A DNA stretch of 64,000 nt from Collybia mongolica (taxonomy: Eukaryota; Basidiomycota; Agaricomycetes; Agaricales; Clitocybaceae), in the NCBI GenBank assembly GCA_013420905.1, contig JAAXNY010000011.1:682001-746000 (forward strand). The letters are read 5' to 3'. A model generated the notes under the pieces. The model searched no databases. It saw only the letters and a list, made by a program, of their open reading frames with translations, and was not told where the DNA came from. This document shows positions 46,593-58,600 of this stretch, piece by piece. The position numbers and the translations under genes are program-made. The first letter of the stretch is position 1. Each line of letters opens with the position of its first letter.

Positions 46593-46598
46593 TATAAA
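46593..46598 (+). promoter_or_regulatory. TATA box of the 46633 gene
   Basis: TATAAA 35 bp upstream of ATG 46633, supporting that start over the one at 46567, which lies upstream of the box. Confidence 0.5.
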
Positions 46599-46632
46599 GG
46601 ACCTTGGAACTCAAAAAAATAATCACAACGTA

Positions 46633-47225
46633 ATGGCCACTGGCCTCACACCCAACCCTCCAGACACTTCCCCTACCCACTGTGTGCTGCAGAATGATGA
46701 TGTTTCTGGTCACGTTGTGGAAAGCACAACGGAATCCGAGACTGAATCAGACTGTGGACCATTTGATTGTGCTTTCTTTGGTCCTTGCTCACCGGAGAAT
46801 CAACTTGGTCTATTGGAAAATAGAAACTGGTTTACAGAGCTTTGCAAGTCCGAATCTTCAAGCCATGGATCCAGTGTACCCAAGGATAACAGTAAGCAAT
46901 AATCTAACTCCACGTGATGCTGAAGGAAAAACTCTTACCTAGGTGATATTGAGATGGAGGCAGACATAGTCCCTGAAGAGTGTAAGGTGAATATCAGCAC
47001 TATCAACCCATTGGAGGGGAAGGTATGTGAATCGACTCACATAACCAGTTTCCAACAGTATCTTATTAATTGACAACAAAGTTTATTATTCAGATCTGTG
47101 TCGAAGGTGGCAACTTAATCAATCTGGTATTCAATTTTAACTTCCAGGAACAAGTAAAGAGCAAAAAACGGAGATGTAAATTGAGTAGAAGGGACGATGA
47201 GCAGGGAAAATGGCAAAAATTATGA
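46633..47225 (+). CDS. Small transposon-borne gene, unknown function
   Basis: Exons are 46633-46891, 46943-47022 and 47094-47225, giving 156 aa with good splice sites. The first part is Ser/Thr/Glu-rich (VVESTTESETESD). A segment PFDCAFFGPCSPENQ has two Cys. The last exon begins with a hydrophobic strand (ICVEGGNLINLVFNFNF) and ends in a strongly basic tail (KSKKRRCKLSRRDD), a possible nuclear-localisation signal. No family was recognised. It is convergent with the KOW gene (68 bp apart) and divergent from the small acidic gene. Confidence 0.6.
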
Positions 47226-47293
47226 TGTGTATATACATGTGACGCAGTAGAGTCCCAAAAGGTATATGCAAAATTGAAAGTAATGCCTGTTAA

Positions 47294-50018
47294 TTATTTC
47301 GCGTGAGTTTTACAAGCATCCTTTCGAAGAGCAGTCATTGTTCCCTCATTTTGTGCCTTTTCTTCTTTGGTTTCATGGCCAATGCAGAGTACATCAGGGC
47401 TTAGTTCCAAATGATCCCCCGAAAGTGTTTCGTGGCCTCCCTCAGTCCGGTTGATGATGGCCAATATCATAATTGGCTGGCCATTCTTGTAACAATGGTG
47501 AATTTGGCAGACATATTGGCCCAGGTGGTCACCTTCAACTACAACCAACAATCTGTTATCACGTGTAGGATTGGGACGTTTTGGTGTGAGGTCTCCTGGA
47601 GGCAAGGATCCTGATGTCTTGTAGTGGTTGAACTGGACTGATAATGCTCCCTCTATCCGCACTACAGAGACCACCATTTCTTTACCTTGATATTGCCCAC
47701 CTGTAACCAACACCTTTAATTTAATATCAATAAGCCGTGGATCTAATAATGGGTGAGCAGGTCCCTGCTGTTGTGATATAGTTGGTGGAGGGGAGGCTTG
47801 AGAGGAGGATCTTACATCAGGCGTTCGAGATGAGGGGTTCCAGGCCGGCGTCAAGTGGTGAAAGTCAGGCATGGGCGTGCTACCCCCCACTGCTGCAGTA
47901 GTGGCAGCCGTGGCAGGTTCCTGGGGAGGGGGGAATTTGGCAACATGGCCTGGGAGGGGGACAAATAATTTGTTCTTGGGTGGGGCGAATTCGTTTAATC
48001 TGAGGCGAGACCTTGGGGGAGAAATTAGCTCATAATGGATATGAAGAAGAATATAATATTTACGAAGATTCTACAACATCATCGTAGTCCAGAACTTTGC
48101 CACTGAATGGATGTGCAGGATTCAAGTGAATAAATTGAACAGTTACTCAGAGTCCACTGAGTGTAGTTTTCGAGAGTTGAACATCTTTGATTACTGCACG
48201 AGAACCCTTCATTGCATGTCCTGTTTTGACAACCAAAACCTCAAGCCCTATCCAGGGAACTTCCTCACGTCTAATTGGGACAGTTGGTACGTTACTCAAT
48301 GTTGGTGGTTGACTGTGGAGTATTATCGGAGGGTCAACTACTTTCACCCAGTTCCTATGGACTTTGAGTGGCTGTTTAAAAGTAAATTACAACGTGACTG
48401 GCATAATATCTTAAGTTTTTACCTTGAGGGAGTTTGGACTGATGTAACTCTGCGGTCCTTGTGTTTCAAGACGTTCGACAATGTAGACATATTCCTCCGT
48501 CACCTCAACTACCCATCCCTTTTCCCCTTGGAGAGCCCCACTGATTACTTCTGTGAAATGGCCATGAGCGATGTACTTCCACATATTGGACCACAGGACC
48601 ATGTGTAAACCCTCCCCCATTTCTAGTTCCACCTCTGCCGAATCAATACCGACGGACTGGATGATACCCCTCTTAGAGGATTCCTTTATGACCACCTGTT
48701 CGCCTTCAAAAAATTGCCATTCTGAAGGGCATGGGAATCACGCGCTTTTGATTTCAGGGTGAGGACAGCATAGAAACAAGTCCATCATCTTGCTTTGTAA
48801 GGAAACAGGGACACACGATACCAAACCAAAGCCATAAGTTCTGCGTTCAAGGAAAAATTCAAATTTGCGACCAAAAGCAGCAAAATGGCCCATAGTTTTG
48901 CTGTCGACAATAGTGACTCTGGGGTGAGTTTTGATGATTTGGTCCCGTTTTTCATCGTCAAACAAACCCGGCTCAGAGCGGAGGGTACCTCGTTTCCTTT
49001 TCTTGGAGGAATCTCCGTCTTGAAGGGGAGGGAGGCAAGGTAACAGCAGGACTTCCAGTTTTCCCCAATTCTCTACTGAGGAAACATATCCTACATCCCC
49101 TTTGTAGAGCCCCCTACAAATCGTGACCCAACCTCCAGCAGAAGGGGTCTCTTCAGATTGCCTTAAATTCAACAGAGACACCCATTCCCCCAGCTTCACC
49201 CCCATAATACCATCCCGAGGGCAAAAAATTGAGGGTGATGATTTTAGAAGGGCTAAAAGGTCAGCATTCATTGTGCCCTTGATGTAGAACCAGCCATGTA
49301 TGGAATCTCAACAAAATGCTGATCTGAGCCGATGTCGAGAGTCTGTATTATTGAGGAGAAAGGAAACGGCGTCTCTTTCCCTCCCCTCCTAGAATACATT
49401 GCGTCAAGTCTCAGTCATAGTATCAGTAAGATGCAGGTACTGATGCTCACCACACAACGGACTCTCATTAATGGGCTGTCTTTGCCTGTTGGAAGTCGTT
49501 CCACATCCAGACCAGGGTGTCTTGAAAGGCCTTCATTGACTGGGGGTTGTTCCTCGTCCGGATCGCGGGGTTTTGGCGTGCCTTCATCAGAAAAGTATCC
49601 GTTTGCAAGGCGATAATAATAGTCATCTTCATCGTTCCCCTCCATATCGCTGTCCCCGTCCGACTCCTCCTCACGACTTGCCCGTGATCGTCTCATTATC
49701 CCATGAATAAATTTATCAAATTTGTCATCATTGTTGAGAGGGCTGTTGGCGGAAGTTGACGGTCTTGGTGCACTGCCTGACTGCCCGTTGTCCTCGTTGA
49801 CCTCATCGTCAATGAAGTCATCTGTAAAACGGGTTGGTATTAACGTGCTTTGAATCTGAATGGGTAGATTGGCATACCGAGTCCCGGCTCCTCTCCAAAG
49901 ACATCGTCCTCCCCCTCGTTGTCCACCTGTGCTTCGAGGTCAATGAAGCGGTGTACCATGTTGCGGACATCGTCGGGCATGGTCTTGTCCTGCATACCGG
50001 TGATGTCCTTAGGTTTCC
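47294..50018 (-). pseudogene. Spt5/NusG-like multi-KOW protein gene, three in-frame TGA
   Basis: Exons on the minus strand are 50018-49878, 49821-49451, 49388-48423, 48371-48064 and 48011-47294; an ATG at 49995 gives a start. The order is an acidic N-terminus (GEEPGLDDFIDDEVNED), an NGN-like segment (MRVRCV...GRERDAVSFLL...DSIHGWFYIKGT), then KOW-type modules (WVTICRGLYKGDVGYVSSV, GEQVVIKESSKRGIIQSV, GALQGEKGWVVEV, LVTGGQYQGKEM), between Pro/Ser-rich linkers. This is the layout of transcription elongation factor Spt5. All exon joins keep frame, but TGA codons at 49308, 48738 and 48147 (plus-strand numbering of the triplets) break it where Arg is expected. Transposon-associated KOW proteins are common in Agaricomycetes, to my memory; their role is unknown. 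Confidence 0.75.
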
Positions 50019-50163
50019 TGTAGGATCATTATTAGCTTTTATTAATGTTCTTAACAAAGTCTTATAGTTTTGTATTGGAATTCAATTAACTACTACAAAT
50101 TCTACTATACTAATCGTAATCTATCAAGAAAAAGTACTTACAACGAGGGGGAGGGGGCCAACA

Positions 50164-50459
50164 GGCGATGGTTGTGGTACAAGAGCAAGAGGGAAAGCGT
50201 GCGAAAGCGGGCTGCCAACACATGATACAGCTTGGAATGTTCAACCATTGGGCATCTCGGTCAATAAGGCCATGTGATCAAATCGGGCATCTCGGTCATA
50301 TCACTCTTATACAATGTGACTTGGATTTCTCAGGTAACAATTTAGCTGTAAAGGCCCGATGCCCGAGATGCCCGACGGCTGAACATTCCGAGCCGTATCA
50401 TGTGCTGGCAGCCTGCTTTCACATGCTTTCCCCTTTGCTCCCGTACCACAACCATCGCC
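50164..50459. repeat. Foldback (long inverted repeat) element
   Basis: Arms 50164-50260 and 50363-50459 (97 bp each) are inverted copies, about 85 percent alike by eye, separated by 102 bp. The left arm starts GGCGATGGTTGTGGTAC. The word GGGCATCTCGGTCA occurs once more in the spacer. It lies in the shared upstream region of the divergent KOW and Tnp2 genes. Confidence 0.82.
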
Positions 50460-50828
50460 CGCCGCAACTTCTGCCCAGCCTCCTGGCCCCTTCCCCAGCC
50501 TCCCTCCTCAGTATCTCGGTAAGTAAAAGACATTTTTTAGTATATAGTATATAGTAGTTCTATACAAATGTAGTCAGTATGTTATAAGTACTCAATATTG
50601 AATACAATATAAGATTTTGCAACCTGAGCTAAAAATAAAGAAGCTAATGATCCATTGTAAATAGGTGAACTAGGACTGTTGCCGCAGGCACAACGTGCGC
50701 AACGCCCCACGTTTCATAAGACTGAGGAGGTCATTGCGGCTTTGTAGGGGCCTTGAGACCTGGTGCGTACACATTTGCCTCGTTTACATACCAACTTATA
50801 TATTTTACTCTCCAGGTGAACACGCATT

Positions 50829-53800
50829 ATGGGCGGTAAGACAGTGCTTTGTGCATGTGGCTGCACCAAAAGGGTCAACTCCAGGACTGAGAGCCGGCAC
50901 TTGAAAGGGAAAGGGCACTCTCACCTCACGTCAAAAATCCTATCGCAGAACCGGTCTCTTATCCAGAGCCTCAACCAGGGAGATCAGCCCCAACGGAAAA
51001 CATTGTCCTGTCCCCATCCCAAGCATAAAGTTATTGGATCCACCCCCCACCCACGAGCCCGACTAGCAAAGAAACCGGCCCCTAGTTCTACAAAGGGCAA
51101 CGCCTCTTTCAGCTCTCAAAATAATGCAGAAGAAATTATTGATAATTTGACAGGCGAGGCAGGACCCATCTGGATTTCATGACAGCTCTCCCGATCCACC
51201 ATTGGCGCCATCCTTACCTCCATTGGAGGATTGCTCAAACAAATACGGCTTGTCCAACTTACGCCGCTCTCCCCACATTGCAGGACATATCAATCAGCTC
51301 AGCCAGCAACAGTGGGGGCTTAATTCAAGACAACAATTTACTGTTGATGAGGATGATGGGGATAGCAACGACGACGAGATTGGATCTGGAGAAGACAAAG
51401 GCAACGACAATATGGGGGGGGACTTCAACGGTTCCAACAAAGACTTTGGGGAAGACAGTGATGGATTTGAAACGCCAATCGCGGAGGCAAGCCAGGCAGG
51501 AATCTCAGTATGGGATCTCCTTGGGGAGGGATTTATGAAGGAAGTCTCGCAATTAGGTATGTACATTGTTATCATTATGTGCATCATATTAACTAGTTTA
51601 CAGACCAAATGCTAGATATGAGTGATATGAAGCTCATCCAGTTCTTTGCCCTGAAAGTTCAAGATGGCCTAACGGATAGAATGTTCCAGAAAATCCGCTA
51701 TATAACTTCAACAGAATTGCTGAAGAATACACAGAAACATATTCAGTTTCTCTCTGGTTTTCAGCCTGTACGCTATGACTGCTGTCGTTCATCTTGTGTC
51801 TGCTACACTGGCCCATATGAAGCCCTCAAACAATGCCCTAAATGTAATTCTGACCACTATAAATCTGATGGGACAACACCCTATTCATATCTAGAGTATC
51901 TCCCTATTATTCCCCGACTCCGTGCAATGCTTGGAAATTTCTCGTATGCTCGAAAAATGCAGTATCGATCCAATCACAAACATGACCCAAGAAAAATGAC
52001 AGATATCTTTGACGGCACCCATTATCAACTACTCCAGAAGACATTCGTTACAATTGGTGACAAAGAACTTCCAGAGTGGTTTTTTTCTGATCCTCGTGAT
52101 ATTGCACTTGGGTTATCTACAGACGGCTTTGGTCCTTTCAAGCGCCATACCAAGACAGCATGGCCTATAATCATGTTTAATTATAACCTCCCTCCTGAGG
52201 AACGCTTTCTCAAGGATAACATAATTTGTCTAGGGACTATTCCAGGGCCCAAAAAGCCTGACGACGCAGATTCATTTTTTTGGCCTGTAGTTCAGGAGCT
52301 TCTGCAGCTCAAGATTGGGGTTTCAGCCTTCGATGGAATCAGCAAAGAAATCTTCCTACTTCATGCTCACCTCATTGTCGTCTTTGGCGATATTCCTGCA
52401 ATGTCAATGCTCATGCGCATGAAGGGCCACAATGCAATATATCCATGCCGAATGTGTACTATTTGGGGAGTTCGCATTCCCTTTTCACGAAAAACGACAC
52501 ACTACGTTCCATTGCAACGAAATGGCTTTCCAGACCCTCAACAACAATATCATGCATCCACACTTCCACTACAAGACCATGCAACATTCTTAAGACAAGC
52601 AAAGAAGGTCCAATATGCCTCAAACACTGCAGAATCTGAATGCCTTGCTACTAAATATGGTTTCAAAGGCATTCCACTACTCAGTACTTTGAGTTCCCTC
52701 TCTTTTCCAGTCTCATTTCCCTATGACTTTATGCACCTTATATGGTCCAATCTCATTCCAAATCTGATTTCCCTGTGGACTGGAAATTACAAAGATCTTT
52801 CCCATGATGGTGCAGGCTATGTGTTAGCACCAACTGTATGGGAAGCTATTGGTCAGGCCACAGCAAAGGCTGGGGATACAATTCCTGCAGCATTTGGTTC
52901 AAGGGTCCCAAATATTGCATCAGAAAAGGCACAGATGATTGCTGAAACCTATTCAATCTGGACTTTATATATTGCACCAACTCTCCTTAAAGGACGATTT
53001 ACAAGTCCGCAATATTATACACACTTTATTAAATTAGTTAGGTTATTAAACCTTTGCCTTCAATTTGAGATTACTCAGGATCAAGTTGATGAACTTGAAA
53101 GGGGTTTTAATAGCTGGGTTGAGAAATATGAAGAGCAAGTATTTTGATATATATTTAATTTTGAACATGATCTGATGATTTTCCAGGTTGTACTATAACC
53201 ATGATCCAATGCGGGTATCTACATGTCCTCTAACCATCCATGCCCTTCTACATATTGCACCAACTATTAGGGCTATGGGGCCAGTCTGGGCATATTGGGC
53301 ATTTCCAATGGAACGTTATTGTGGTGACCTCCTCCGCCACATTAAAAGTCGAAGGTTCCCCTATCCAAACATCAATAGCTATGTTACTTCTTGTGCTCAT
53401 TTAACACAAATAACTCTCCTCTATGACTTGCATGGAAAGCTTGACCTCCTCCCCCCTAAATCTGATGAGAGGAACATCAGTTTTCCCCTATGTATGTTTC
53501 CCATCATAATCAAGTACTTATATACTCATTAGCTTGATTTAGACCCATTACATATTTTCACCCCACCCAAGGGACTAATATGTCTCCCCACTCCCCTGTG
53601 GAAAGTACTTACAGCAACACTAGCTACTCGATTCAGTAAACCTGCATCACTTATCAGGAAACTTATACCTCAGGATACCAAATTTATCCAATATGGCCGG
53701 ATGCATCATCTAGAAGGAGGTGATACAATACAAGCACATGAAATTATTCCACTTAGATCAGACAGCCAGGATATGTCATATGTCCGGGTAGGTTTCTTTC

Positions 53801-54186
53801 TAAAATGCTCAATGCATATTGCTAACTTATCTTAGTACCAGCTTGAAGTTGATAAGTTTGCTCATCAGAGACATCGAACACCTGTGTTTGAGCTTCAAGA
53901 CTTCTATGGACAAGTCCTTCGCCTGCTTATAGTTACAGTTCCTGCATCTCCTAAAAATGGTATTGAAGCAGGTTCATTTGTCTATGCAAGTATCAAACAG
54001 GCCAAACTATTAGACATAGCTACTAATACCCATCATAAAATCATCTATTACAAAGATTTGGGGGCAACAGAATTTGTTGATATTGATCAAGTACAATGTT
54101 TAATTGGTCGGATTAAAGACTGTGGCAAATGGGCACTTATTGACCGAAGCCAATTATTGACTCAAGTACATAGTATGGACCAATAG
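50829..54186 (+). CDS. Tnp2-family (CACTA-like) transposase
   Basis: The N-terminal exon is MGGKTVLCACGCTKRVNSRT (50829), a basic Cys-containing region. It must join a frame ending 51556; the splice or frameshift between them (51030-51160) is unresolved. An intron at 51557-51603 leads to the long core exon: zinc-ribbon-like CCRSSCVCYTG...CPKCNSDHY, then LSTDGFGPFKRHTKTAWPI, VFGDIPAMSMLMRMKGHNA, YPCRMC, FPYDFMHLIWSN. The exon end fits a GC-AG intron (GCAAGT donor near 53138) joining YEELYYNHDPMRVSTCPLT in frame. Then comes WAFPMERYCGDL, an intron ending GATTTAG at 53542, PLHIFTPPKGL and the C-terminal exon, with stop TAG at 54184. From 51202 on it looks intact, so it may be functional if the N-terminus splices correctly. 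Confidence 0.85.
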
Positions 54187-54289
54187 TACTGGTTACACAT
54201 ATATATATAGATCAATTAACACAGTCATTTTATACTACATATAACACTTCATTCTAAGCTAACCAAAATCTCAATTTCTTCTTTTCTAA

Positions 54290-54665
54290 ATGATTCATCT
54301 AAGGCAGTAAAGTCATCCCATAAACCCACTATTTGTGGGATGAAATACCTTCTATGCTGAACTTAAATCATCCCACATATTCCACCTTTTATGGGATGAA
54401 AGTTCACTCTCTAATAGATTAAAATGATCTAATAAAACCCACCCATTATAGGATGAAATTCCCCTCTTTTTCACTGGATTAAAATTGTCCCATATAATCC
54501 ACCTCTAATGGGATGAAAGTTCACACCACTAAGGGATGAAAATTTCTGAAATTATAAGAGCAGAAATTCATTCTCTCAAGGGATGAAATATCTGGGATGA
54601 AGTTTCATCCCAATTTCATACCCTTTAGATTCATCCACTAAACTTAGGAAATGCTGCTTTCATCC
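54290..54665. repeat. Right GGATGAA-motif array
   Basis: About ten copies of GGGATGAAA, TTCATCCCA and TCATCCA in both orientations follow the transposase stop, mirroring the left array. A C/G palindrome (GTGGGGGAAAAACCTCCCCCAC) directly follows and may mark the element end. Confidence 0.75.
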
Positions 54666-55658
54666 ATTAAGTGGGGGAAAAACCTCCCCCACCAGGTGCA
54701 CAGTGATGGGCAAAGGTGTATGGGCCCTTGTCTGTGCATTTGAGCCTGTTGGTGTCTGCAATGGGGCTGAGTCTTGGGGGGTGCCACGTGGTCCGGGTCC
54801 AAGGAGTTCACATAATGCCTTAGTACATGGCCTATGTGGACTGCTCCTGGCTGCTCTGCTCACAAATGTTGATAGTGTTTAAACTCACATTGCTAACCCC
54901 CTCTACTGGCCATTGATATCTTTCATTGAAGGCATTTAAGGCAGGTACAGTCCTACAATATAAAGTCACATTGCTCTGGCATCATAGAAGGTGGCTTGGG
55001 TGGAGCACATGATGTTTTCAGTTTCACTTAGTCTTTAGACCAGAATATAAAATACATTGAGCTGCAGAACTACTCTAAAACCTTGTCTAGAAACTCACTT
55101 TACTGAATCTCAAACACAGACCATGTCAACAATATTACTGATCAGTGATCAGTACACAAAATTACTAAACATTGCCCATCCCCATGTTAGAATTATGAAG
55201 AATCGAGCTTTGAACGGACTGCAAAAAGGGGTCGGTCAAAGTTGCCAACCGATTCTGCATCGATTCATAAGTCAGAATCAGGCTCTTAATGGACGACCTA
55301 GATATCGAATTTGGGATCCGAATCTTGAAAGGGACAAAACACCATCGAATCGCTACTCGGATGAAATTCATTGAAACATGGTCCCTTGTTGCTGAGACTG
55401 CAAACAGCAAGATTTGAACTTTAATTCTGATTGAACTTTCCGTATGGGGGGTTGGGGGATGCGAGAAGGAACATTGTAACAAATGAATCACGATTATTGA
55501 GGTTGATGAGAGGAATTGTCAGACTAAAGAAGGACAGCGGGCAACCAATCAGGCAAGTGAGTGTCAAGTGACGGGGCAGGGCGAGACAGGAAAGAATACG
55601 AAACGTGGGAAGGATGAATTACCATTGATGATGTTAACGCAGAAATAACATATGAGAA
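54666..55658. other. Intergenic between the Tnp2 element and the NST1-like gene
   Basis: No coding signal is seen. It contains the 3' side of the NST1-like gene. Confidence 0.45.
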
Positions 55659-58600
55659 TCAACTACCAGACTGTGAGGATGGGGTCGCGGCATTTTGATT
55701 AGCAGGGACGAACTGATTAGGGAAATAGTTTCCAGATGGATGCCAGTCCTGGTTCAAGCCGCCGCCAGGCGTTGCGTTGCCCCAAAGCGAGGGCTGTGGA
55801 TGATGGTTGTTCATAGGTCCCACCGGCGGAGGGGGTCCGCGGGGCGAGCTGAATCCATGAGGACCAGACGGCGCACCCCATGGCGCTCTATTATCTCCCA
55901 CTGCACTCCTTGGGCTTGCAGGACCCCATCCTTGACCGACAGCGCCCACACTACCCGGCCCAGGGCCCATTGAGATGCCGATCCCAATCCCAATCGGGGC
56001 AGTATTTCTCCTTCCGATCGATGTACGAACAACCTCATCACCATCCTCAACTAACGCTGAAGAGCCCAGGATACCTTTCGGGCTTGGGGACCGCCGGATG
56101 GGCGATCCTGGCCCCGAACCGGGTTCAGCAGTGGTACTTGCTGCGGTTGGGCGAGCGATGGGTGCGATGGGACGCGCTACCGGTCCCGGGTCACCGCTAA
56201 GGAGCGAGGCTCGTCGGCCTTGCCCGGGGGCAAGCGAGAGCATGGACAGGCCCGAACCAGAAGCTGACGACGACGCCAGAGTGGATTTAGACTTGGGAGG
56301 AGGGCCAATAGGTGTGGCGGAAGGTGGAAGCCCGCCAATGCCGAGTCCACGGTTGAATGCAGGATCGTAAGAGGGACCAGAGCTGAAGTTTCTGGGAAGG
56401 GCCGATGGCGCGAGCCCACCCGGAGGTCCTGGATGTTGCATTCCCTGATTCCCAAATCCATATCCCATAGGAGAAAAGCTCTGAACTCGAGGCGACATGC
56501 TTGAGGGGGGGAGCATTCCTGGACCACCTTGTTGGTACATGATGGGCGTTTGGGGAGGGAGGTGGGCAGGTATGTGCGGGGTGATGGGAGTCTGTGGTTG
56601 GGACACTATTTGCGGGCCTCGGGATTGTTGTGGTTGCTGAATAGGATGTTGTTGCTGCTGCCCTTGCGGAGCTTGGCGGGATCCTTGACCAGCGGTGGGA
56701 GAGGTCAATGAGATCTGGGACGCCTTGTTGAGGATCTTCTTCGGTGTAGTCCCGTTCACGACTGCTCCAACGGGCGGATGAATATTAGATGAAGATCCGG
56801 AGGCGACTGCATTGTTACGGGGGGATACGGCACCACGCGTCGGAGCGTTCTTAGCGTTCTTGCCACTACTGCTGCCAGGTGCGGGAGGGGATGCGGCAGC
56901 ACGCTGTTTCTGGTGCTGCAATGCGAGGCGTTCACGTGCTTCCCTCTCCGCTTTCTCCTCTCGCTCTTTGATAAGCTTCCTCTCCTTTTCCCTTTCTGCC
57001 CGCTCAGCTTGTTCCTTCTCCAGCTTCTCGGCTCGCATTTTCTCTTGCCTTTCGCGTTCCACTCGTTCCCGCTCCATGCGCTCCTCCTTCTCCTTGGCGA
57101 GTCGCGCTTCCTTCTCCTCTCGAAGTCGCCTTTCCTTTTCTTCTCTCTCCTTTCGCTCGGCTTTGGTTTTTTCCTCCTTCTCTCGTTTTTTCCGCTCCCT
57201 CTCAGCTTCCCGCTCCTTCTCCTCTTGAACTCGCTTCCTTTTCTCTTCCTCCTTCCTCAGTCTCTCTTCCTCAGCGGCCTTCTTGTTAGCCTCGCGGCGC
57301 GCACGCTCTTCTTCCCGTTTCTTTCTGTTCTCCTCCTCCAGCGCCGCCTGCTTCGCCTTTGCGGCAGCCTCCTCTGCGGCCTTCTCTGCGGCCTTTTGAG
57401 CGCGCTCCTCATCCTTCGCCTGCTTTTGCTGCCTGTTTGGAAGAGCCGATAAACGCCTCTCCTCACCAACAAATACACAGGGAAAATACGCATGGGAACA
57501 GTACTTACCGCTTCTTATCCTTCTTCTTTTGATTCTGCGTTTGCTTCTTCGCCTCCCGCTCCTTGCTTAACTTGTCTTCATCCTCCAACTCTCTGAGGAG
57601 CTGTAGCTGTCTCTCCTGTGCCACCTTCTCGCGGTAAGCTTGTAACACGCGTTGCTCAAACATCCGAGCAGCGAAAATGGAGAACATGCGCTTCCCTTCC
57701 TCCATCTTCTGCTCTTCAGTCATGGCCTGGGAAAAAAATTTTGAACAATGTTAACAAGAAAGAGTGGATTCAAACTGACCTCTTCCTCCTCTTCATCGTC
57801 TTCATCCTCGTCATCATCCTCCTCGTCGTCGTCGTCCTCATCGTCCTCCTCATCATCATCGTCGTCATCTTCCTCGTCTTCACCATCCCCCCGTCGCCGA
57901 CGTTCCCGAGGGTCCTCATCCTCGTCACTGTCATCCTCCACATCGCCTGCAGCTTCCTCCTCGCGCTGCATTCGTCGTTCAGCGAGCTGCTCCATCATCT
58001 CTAGGAATTTCTGTCCATCGTTCTTTAGAAGGTCGTCAGCCACAGTTAGAATATTACCTGGACCTATGTCAATGATTAGCAAAATGTTTGACAATCGTTG
58101 ACTGTGAAAAAAGTTAAACCCACCAGTGACCGTCAAACTGGTCCCAATATTAAATAGTGTATCCCTCACTGGCGACGATACCTTGTCTGGTGTCACTCCA
58201 TTTACCCCACGCCTGCCTTTCGCTTGCTGTTGTTGAGGAGGTGGAGGCAGGACGGGAGCCGTCCCTCTCGCAGTTGTTTTCCTTGCCTTCTCTACCGCTC
58301 GCAGCCGGGGATCCTCCTCTTCCTCATCACCATCGTCTTCCTCGTCATCTTCATCTTCCTCCTCTTCTTCATACTCATCCTCTTCCTCCTCTTCATACTC
58401 ATCTTCTTCGCCAACATCCTCATCGTCCTCAAACTCACTTTCCTTCACATGTTGAGGGTGTGGATAGCCGTGGAGATGCGGGTGCCCAGGAATCACAGGT
58501 TGGGAAGGTGGATGTCCTTTTCGACCGTTTGTTACTTGCACAGGCTGCTGTTTCCCACGTTGCTGGCGCGCGCCCTTCGTGTTAGGAGTGGCAGTATTTG

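Larger units (their letters stand above)
44761..54665. mobile_element. Proposed ~10-kb Tnp2 (CACTA-like) transposon with cargo genes
   Basis: Arrays of the word GGATGAAA/GATGAATTTCAT flank both sides (44761-45340 and 54290-54665) and are not obvious elsewhere in the window. Between them lie a Tnp2-type transposase, a Spt5/KOW-like gene and two small genes, in two divergent pairs. That layout fits one large DNA transposon with subterminal binding arrays. Exact ends are not fixed: the inverted ends are weak, the best candidate being a C-rich block followed by TTAA.TGGATGAA near 44910 and, inverted, near 54680. No target duplication was found, and the left end abuts the LINE. Confidence 0.55.

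Noticed and set aside
1..50018. Reassignment of TGA as an Arg or readthrough codon, because all premature stops are TGA
   Set aside because: Well-formed single-copy genes in the same window (complex III core 2, family X polymerase, dehydrogenase, Cys-rich protein) end in TGA at the expected C-terminus, so TGA is a normal stop.
57780..58480. Ser- and Leu-rich plus-strand frames opposite the NST1-like acidic block
   Set aside because: They are the complement of GAA/GAT-type simple repeats in a well-supported minus-strand gene.
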